IMG/VR virus record: IMGVR_UViG_3300009192_000016
Location: 1-35,936 of that record
Origin: a virus
Length of the DNA: 35,936 nt
Strand: one strand, 5' to 3'
Below, piece after piece: positions 31,095 to 35,936 of the stretch. The stretch's first letter is position 1; each line of letters starts with the position of its first letter. The notes beneath the pieces are model-generated. The model saw only the letters and a program-made list of their open reading frames with translations. It did no database searches and was not told the DNA's origin. Both the position numbers and the translations under genes were made by a program.

Positions 31095-33013
31095 TTGTAT
31101 TGTATGAACCAAACGAAACAGATTTTACAGATAACGGAATCGGTATTTTAGATAAATATATTTATGGTGCAACTGTTGAGGAAGTGCTCAACGGTTTATT
31201 TGTATTTAAATTTAGTTATCCGTTGTTTGCTCCATATGGTAATGAAATCAATGGAATGAGCATTATAAAGGTACCAACTCCTGACGGAGACCAATTATTT
31301 AGAGTTGCATCGTACAATCCTAGCATGGGGGAATTGACGGCACAATGTTATCACATTTTCTATGATTTAACGGAAAATCTTATTGAAGATATATATATTG
31401 ATAATCAAACAGGGAATACAGCGATGGATCGCATAGCAACAGGATGCCAATATAAGCATCCTTTTACTTTTTCTTCTGATCTAACGAAAGTAGCAAGCTC
31501 ACGTATTGTAAGGAAAAATCCTGTCGAAATTATTTTGGATAACAGCCAAGAAAATGCTTTCGTAAATCGTTGGGGTGGCGAATTAAAACGAGATAATTTT
31601 GATGTGAAGATGTTAAGAAGTCGTGGAAGGGATAGAGGGATCGTAATTAGGCATAAAAAAGACCTTTTAGGGTATGAAGGGGTTGTAGATTGGAAAAGCC
31701 CTGTTACTCGTATTATGCCACAAGGATTTAATGGGCTATTTTTACCGGAAAAATATGTTGATAGTCCTCTTATTAATAAATACCCTCACCCTAAGATTCG
31801 TATTGTGGAATTTAAGGATATTAAGGCAGCCATTGGTGAGAATGCTAAGGATGAAGATGCTGTTCCACTTGAGGAAGCCTATAAATTATTGCGTAAAGCA
31901 TCAAAAGATATGTTCGATAATCAGCATGTGGACCAACCAAAAGGAACATATAAGGTTTCATTTCAAGAGCTATCACAGACAGAGGAATATAAGGACTATG
32001 CAGTGTTACAAAGTGTTTATATGGGTGACATCGTCACTGTGGAACATAAAGAAGATGGCGTTGACGTCCAAGCGAAGGTAAATGCTTATAAATATGATCC
32101 AATTAAAAAAGAATACATCAATTTAACGATTGGCAATTTTAAAGAATCGTTTGCAGATATGCGAGGGAAAATCGACCAAATGAAAGATGACCTGTCGGAT
32201 ATGAATGTTTCTATCCTTGAAGCCGCTAAAGAGCATGCGACAAATCTTATTAATAGCGGTTTTGGTGGTCATGTACGTAATTACCCTGACAGAATCCTAA
32301 TTATGGATACAAAAGATGAAATGACAGCCGAAAAGGTTTGGCAGTGGAATATTAATGGTTTAGGTTATTCTTCTACAGGGATTAATGGTCCGTATGGACT
32401 TGCAATGACAATGGATGGACGAATAGTTGCTGATTTTATAACAACGGGTATATTAAATGCAGCTCTTTTAAAAGCCGGTACGATTAAAGGGCAAAAAGGA
32501 AATATGACCATTGATCTTGATAACGATAAGATGAAAATAGCTAACGGGGCAATATCCATTCTTAGACCTGATGGTTATGAAGTTATTAGTGATGGTATGG
32601 CAAAGTTTGATTTAACTGTAGACGAGCATGAACCTATGTATATCGGTGAAGGGGTTTATGTTGACGGTTGGTGGTGGGTTACTACTATGACAGTCCCACG
32701 AGAATGCCAAGTATACACAATTAGGCATCAAGCTAGGTATTTAAAACTCCATCTAGGTGTATTTGTAGACGCAGGCGGGACAGGTAGAGTTGAAGTTGCG
32801 GAAATTCGCGGTGGCGTCGGCTCTGTAAAGGTAGCAGAAAGAACATTTACAAATGGTCAAGGCGGAACGGAAGCGAGTGCTGGTATTACATTATCTGTAG
32901 ATTTAGGTGTACCTGACGGTAAAATGAAATCATTTATTCTATCATTGGGTAGTGTTGGTGGTGGCGAACGACGGGCGCGCTGTCGGAAAATTAGAGTATG
33001 GTTAGAGGGTTAA
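31091..33013 (+). CDS. Tail-associated protein (Tal), prophage endopeptidase tail family
   Basis: This is a 640-aa protein. The N-terminal 350 residues match gp44/Prophage_tail-type hub proteins: ATVEEVLNGLFVFKFSYPLF, then VASYNPSMGELTAQCYHIFY, then DRGIVIRHKKDLLGYEGVVD. The middle has a short coiled coil (KIDQMKDDLSDMNVSILEAA), then a segment with WQWNINGLGYSSTGINGPYG, typical of tail proteins with a spike-like tip. The C-terminal 120 residues are Gly-rich and beta-rich and may bind the cell surface. No clear lytic motif is visible. Confidence 0.88.
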   Translation: MIVLYEPNETDFTDNGIGILDKYIYGATVEEVLNGLFVFKFSYPLFAPYGNEINGMSIIKVPTPDGDQLFRVASYNPSMGELTAQCYHIFYDLTENLIEDIYIDNQTGNTAMDRIATGCQYKHPFTFSSDLTKVASSRIVRKNPVEIILDNSQENAFVNRWGGELKRDNFDVKMLRSRGRDRGIVIRHKKDLLGYEGVVDWKSPVTRIMPQGFNGLFLPEKYVDSPLINKYPHPKIRIVEFKDIKAAIGENAKDEDAVPLEEAYKLLRKASKDMFDNQHVDQPKGTYKVSFQELSQTEEYKDYAVLQSVYMGDIVTVEHKEDGVDVQAKVNAYKYDPIKKEYINLTIGNFKESFADMRGKIDQMKDDLSDMNVSILEAAKEHATNLINSGFGGHVRNYPDRILIMDTKDEMTAEKVWQWNINGLGYSSTGINGPYGLAMTMDGRIVADFITTGILNAALLKAGTIKGQKGNMTIDLDNDKMKIANGAISILRPDGYEVISDGMAKFDLTVDEHEPMYIGEGVYVDGWWWVTTMTVPRECQVYTIRHQARYLKLHLGVFVDAGGTGRVEVAEIRGGVGSVKVAERTFTNGQGGTEASAGITLSVDLGVPDGKMKSFILSLGSVGGGERRARCRKIRVWLEG

Positions 33014-33032
33014 ACGAGAGAGGGGTGATTAC

Positions 33033-35405
33033 ATGACACGATTATTCAATTTAAACTTAGACATAATCTATAGCTATAGTTTCTTGCAAGAACCACTTGA
33101 AGTTCGTAAGGATGATAGAGACACAACAACTGTGGAGGTCACCGCAACAAATAAAGGGAAACCTTTTAACCTAAAAGGCTGGAAAATTGTTTACGAATGT
33201 CGATTATCAAATGGTAGTTATGTAAGGGATGATGGAATTAAATTCAGCAACATTAAGGTAATTGATGAAGCAAAAGGTATATTTCGATATACGTTTATCA
33301 ATGAAGCAATTAGTACGATTGGTAAGGTAACAACAGCGTATTTCGCATTTGAAAAAGTTGATAATTCTTTGCAAAATCCAATTGATAGAGTTACAACAAA
33401 AGACTTTAAATATAAAGTAATTAGTGATGCGATTTCTGGTTCTAGTGGCGTTGCGGCTCACTACGTATCAGAGTTAGAGAAAATCATCGAAAAAATGAAA
33501 AAAGCATCTGACGAAATGGATTTGGATGCAATTCTAAAGAAAATCAAAGAAATCCAAGATCAAATCGGTAAAGTTGACTTTGTTAAACGTGGTGGCGACA
33601 CGATGACAGGAGACTTGAATTTTGATGCAACTCAATCGTTGAAAAGAATAACTTCATACGATGGTATTAAGGCGTTATTTTCGTTATCATTCGCTAAGAA
33701 TGGCATGTTTTTCGCTGAAGATAGACAAAACCAAAACTTCAACGTTTTTGTTTATGATCCTACGAAGCAAGAATTCACTTTAAATGCTAATTCAAACATC
33801 CTAAAGAAAACAGAAATATATAAAGATTGGATTAGAGCAGATGGTCGTCCTAACAGACTCGCTGATGAAACCGACCTAAATACCGTAACAAAAGCAGGTA
33901 TTTACGATGTCAGAAACCCGAAAAACTCACCTGTAGGAGATTGGGCGTTCTTAGAAGTTATTCAACATACAGATCAATACGTTTTACAAAGATTGACTTC
34001 ATTTGTTTCTACACAAAGAAATAAAATGTGGACAAGAACATCTATTAATGGTGTTTGGGACGATTGGGAGGAAAAAGGTGGATTAGAAAAAATTGCGGCA
34101 GACCCTATGACGCACTTAAATAGCGCTAAGGTTTTAACTCGTATTCCAACTAAACAAAACATTAGTGGCGTGGACATGTGGTTGCAAGGTGTTAACGTTA
34201 ACGATAATAAAAACGAAGTATATGCAAGTTATATAGACGGAAACGGGACTAAACTACGTATTGAGATTTTCGATTTTAGCGCAAAATCAAAAGGGCAACG
34301 AACGTTTACTACGCCGCAGAACTCTTATACAGAGTCATTGCCATACTGGTACAACGCTAATAATCAATTGCATTTCCTCGTTCGTCTTACTAACGATTCT
34401 AAGTATCATGTACTTAATTTTGATGCGGGAAACACTGCAGGCCCGTTCCAATTACAGGGACGTAGAACGATAGCCGTTCGCGACGGAAGTAGAATGATTA
34501 CATTGAAAGAAAACGAACAAACTGGCGTTATTACTGGAATGTACGTCTACGATTGGAATTCTGTAATCAATGGTAAACCTCAATTGTTAGCTGAAAAGAA
34601 TTTTGAAACTACATCAAACAAGCCAGAAAAGACACAAGGTGCAGCCCAAAGCAAAGGTTACACATTCTTATGCCAAGGTGAATGGAAAGGACACCCACAC
34701 CTTACTGTTTTAGATAACACTGGAAAGATCCAAAACGTATTCCGTTATTCTAAACGTTCACTTGCTGAGATTATCAACAAACAATACCCTAATGCTATTG
34801 CAGCAAGTCAAATGGATACGTGGGAATATGAGTCGGAAGGTGGTTGCACTTATAAAGGTAGGTTGGTAACAACTCAAGTTGCTCCTGACTGGGCTTATCT
34901 GTTCATTCACAATTCAGCTGATGGAACGCCTATTGAGATAGAGCCTGATAGTACGCAGGCAGCTAGTAGTGGCAGTAGTGGACTGCCTACGGCATTTTGG
35001 TTCAATCGTAGTTCGTTTAATTACGGCACTGGAAACAATGTTGTTAAGCATGACAAAGACCCTCGTTGGACTCAAGGTAAAGTACCTGTGACTTATGATG
35101 GGACTTACTATAAAACTACCGAAGACGGCATGTATGACATCGATGTATTCTTTTCTGTACTTTGTAAAGGGGCGGCAGCTGAACATACTATTGCCGTGGA
35201 CTTTATGCGTGATTCGGATAATTCGGTTTCATCTACTTTTGAACTGGCTAGCTTTGCTAATGGGTATGAAAATCGTTATGCCCGACTCTACGGGAAACTT
35301 ACATGGTTTATTGAGAAAGATACACGTTTCAAAATCATGTATAAAAATAATGATAACGCATCTTCAGAACACTATGAAACTCGCGTGACCATCAGAAAAA
35401 CATAA
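33033..35405 (+). CDS. BppU-family baseplate / receptor-binding protein
   Basis: This 790-aa protein starts at ATG after GAGGGGTGATT. Residues 1-145 are a BppU N-terminal domain (LEVRKDDRDTTTVEVTATNK, then IVYECRLSNG and TTAYFAFEKV). A coiled coil follows (LEKIIEKMKKASDEMDLDAI). GGDTMTGDLNF marks a tail-fibre repeat, and NTVTKAGIYDVRNPKNSPVG with a later WTRTSINGVWDDWEE fits a pyocin-knob domain. A large beta-rich middle may be a propeller. The last 135 residues (PTAFWFNRSSFNYGTGN to ETRVTIRKT) look like a C1q/TNF-type jelly roll. It likely binds the cell-wall carbohydrate receptor and sets host range. Confidence 0.87.
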   Translation: MTRLFNLNLDIIYSYSFLQEPLEVRKDDRDTTTVEVTATNKGKPFNLKGWKIVYECRLSNGSYVRDDGIKFSNIKVIDEAKGIFRYTFINEAISTIGKVTTAYFAFEKVDNSLQNPIDRVTTKDFKYKVISDAISGSSGVAAHYVSELEKIIEKMKKASDEMDLDAILKKIKEIQDQIGKVDFVKRGGDTMTGDLNFDATQSLKRITSYDGIKALFSLSFAKNGMFFAEDRQNQNFNVFVYDPTKQEFTLNANSNILKKTEIYKDWIRADGRPNRLADETDLNTVTKAGIYDVRNPKNSPVGDWAFLEVIQHTDQYVLQRLTSFVSTQRNKMWTRTSINGVWDDWEEKGGLEKIAADPMTHLNSAKVLTRIPTKQNISGVDMWLQGVNVNDNKNEVYASYIDGNGTKLRIEIFDFSAKSKGQRTFTTPQNSYTESLPYWYNANNQLHFLVRLTNDSKYHVLNFDAGNTAGPFQLQGRRTIAVRDGSRMITLKENEQTGVITGMYVYDWNSVINGKPQLLAEKNFETTSNKPEKTQGAAQSKGYTFLCQGEWKGHPHLTVLDNTGKIQNVFRYSKRSLAEIINKQYPNAIAASQMDTWEYESEGGCTYKGRLVTTQVAPDWAYLFIHNSADGTPIEIEPDSTQAASSGSSGLPTAFWFNRSSFNYGTGNNVVKHDKDPRWTQGKVPVTYDGTYYKTTEDGMYDIDVFFSVLCKGAAAEHTIAVDFMRDSDNSVSSTFELASFANGYENRYARLYGKLTWFIEKDTRFKIMYKNNDNASSEHYETRVTIRKT

Positions 35406-35439
35406 AATTAATGAAATATTATCAGTGAGGTGATGAAAA

Positions 35440-35586
35440 ATGGCTGAGTACATGGCACAACGTGTAATTGATCAGGTTTATACGTATACGGTTGTTATTG
35501 TAAAGATGAAAGCATACAAAGAAAGAATCGATAAATATTTAACTGACAATGGAAGAGAAGATTTAATTATGGATAGCGCACAATAG
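35440..35586 (+). CDS. Small CD1375/XkdX-like phage protein, 48 aa
   Basis: The ATG at 35440 follows GTGAGGTGATG. The protein is MAEYMAQRVIDQVYTYTVVI, then KAYKERIDKYLTDNGREDLI. It resembles the short CD1375-type proteins found between tail fibre and holin genes in Bacillus and Clostridium phages. Function unknown. Confidence 0.65.
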   Translation: MAEYMAQRVIDQVYTYTVVIVKMKAYKERIDKYLTDNGREDLIMDSAQ

Positions 35587-35627
35587 TGGGCTTTTTATTT
35601 TGAATAAAATACAACTTATATGACCAA

Positions 35628-35652
35628 GAGGGGCGATTTCGCTTCTCTTTTT
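35628..35652 (+). terminator. Intrinsic terminator before the lysis genes
   Basis: GAGGGGCG (35628-35635) pairs with CGCTTCTC (35640-35647, two G-U pairs) around a 4-nt loop, followed by TTTTT. It separates morphogenesis from lysis. Confidence 0.7.
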
Positions 35653-35672
35653 CTTTTGGGGAGATGAGAACA

Positions 35673-35903
35673 ATGGAGGATGCAATTTTCAATTCAATGA
35701 TGCAACAAGGAGCATTCGCAGCGTTATTCGTGTGGATGCTTTTTACTACGCAAAAAAAGAATGAACAGCGTGAAGAGCAATATCAAAAGGTCATTGAAAA
35801 GAACCAGGGTGTAATTGAAGAACAAGCAAAAGCCTTTAGTTCATTAGCAAATGATGTATCAGATATCAAACAAAAAATTATGGGGAATGGTGATGTAAAA
35901 TGA
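35673..35903 (+). CDS. BhlA/UviB-like holin-type protein
   Basis: This 76-aa protein starts at ATG 35673, 9 nt after GGGGAG; the ATG at 35664 touches that site. One membrane segment (GAFAALFVWMLFTT) is followed by a charged coiled coil (KKNEQREEQYQKVIEKNQGV). This is the layout of BhlA/UviB-family bacteriocin and holin-like proteins, which disrupt the membrane at lysis. Its stop overlaps the next start (AATGA), so the lysis genes are coupled. Confidence 0.85.
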   Translation: MEDAIFNSMMQQGAFAALFVWMLFTTQKKNEQREEQYQKVIEKNQGVIEEQAKAFSSLANDVSDIKQKIMGNGDVK

Positions 35904-35936
35904 AAAAATCTATTAAAGTATTAAGTTCAGTTGCAA
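35900..35936 (+). CDS. Start of next lysis-module gene (partial)
   Basis: The ATG overlaps the holin-like stop. Only MKKSIKVLSSVA is visible: Lys-rich then hydrophobic, as at the start of a signal peptide or membrane protein. A second holin or endolysin gene is expected here, but the identity cannot be read. Confidence 0.5.
   Translation, partial: MKKSIKVLSSVA

Overview
The window (about 36 kb, low GC) is most likely from a Bacillus cereus-group genome. The evidence is a collagen-like exosporium-type protein with Gly-Pro-Thr-Gly repeats at the left edge, strong AGGAGG ribosome sites with frequent TTG/GTG starts, and a prophage whose proteins resemble those of B. cereus-group siphoviruses. 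No database search was possible, so family names rest on recognised motifs and gene order.

Host side (1-4.4 kb). The 3' end of a collagen-like gene is followed by a remnant of an amidase/endolysin tail with one in-frame TAG, an unrecognised 167-aa gene, and about 1.6 kb of decayed DNA with gene fragments. Next comes the 5' part of a gene resembling the N-terminal region of pPIWI_RE (DUF3962) proteins, a prokaryotic PIWI/Argonaute-like family linked to mobile-element conflict. It runs into the 3' end of a tyrosine integrase, which suggests the prophage is integrated inside this gene. The rest of the gene should lie beyond the right prophage end, outside the window.

Phage lysogeny and early region (4.3-9.2 kb). 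Integrase, an ImmA/IrrE-type metallopeptidase and an HTH repressor run leftward. A Cro-like gene starts the rightward early genes. Three copies of a 14-bp palindrome, TATCCAATTGGATA or close to it, lie between the divergent transcripts and are likely operators. Small early genes follow, including DUF771, a YozE-like gene on the opposite strand, and a DUF6906 protein.

Replication (9.2-15.9 kb). A RecA-fold/AAA ATPase, a DUF669 protein with an SSB-like acidic tail and a primase-helicase are followed by an iteron-rich, AT-rich segment that looks like a replication origin. Then come a TubC_N-like protein, an ERCC4-type nuclease, a leftward accessory gene with its own promoter and terminator, and a sigma-region-4-like late regulator that seems to start at ATT.

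Packaging, head and tail (16-36 kb). A MltR/HEPN-like accessory gene precedes HNH, small terminase, a membrane-anchored accessory gene, large terminase, a Tad2-like (DUF2829) gene, a 57-aa gene, a leftward DUF1883 gene, portal, prohead protease, HK97-type capsid, connectors, tail tube, tail chaperones joined by an A AAA AAG -1 frameshift, tape measure, Dit, Tal and BppU-like baseplate/receptor-binding protein. The window ends in the lysis module, with a BhlA/UviB-like holin and the first codons of the next gene.

The most interesting content is accessory: the interrupted pPIWI_RE-like gene, the Tad2-like/57-aa/DUF1883 cluster between terminase and portal, the single-gene cassette between the two terminase subunits, and two HEPN-like accessory genes flanking the late regulator.
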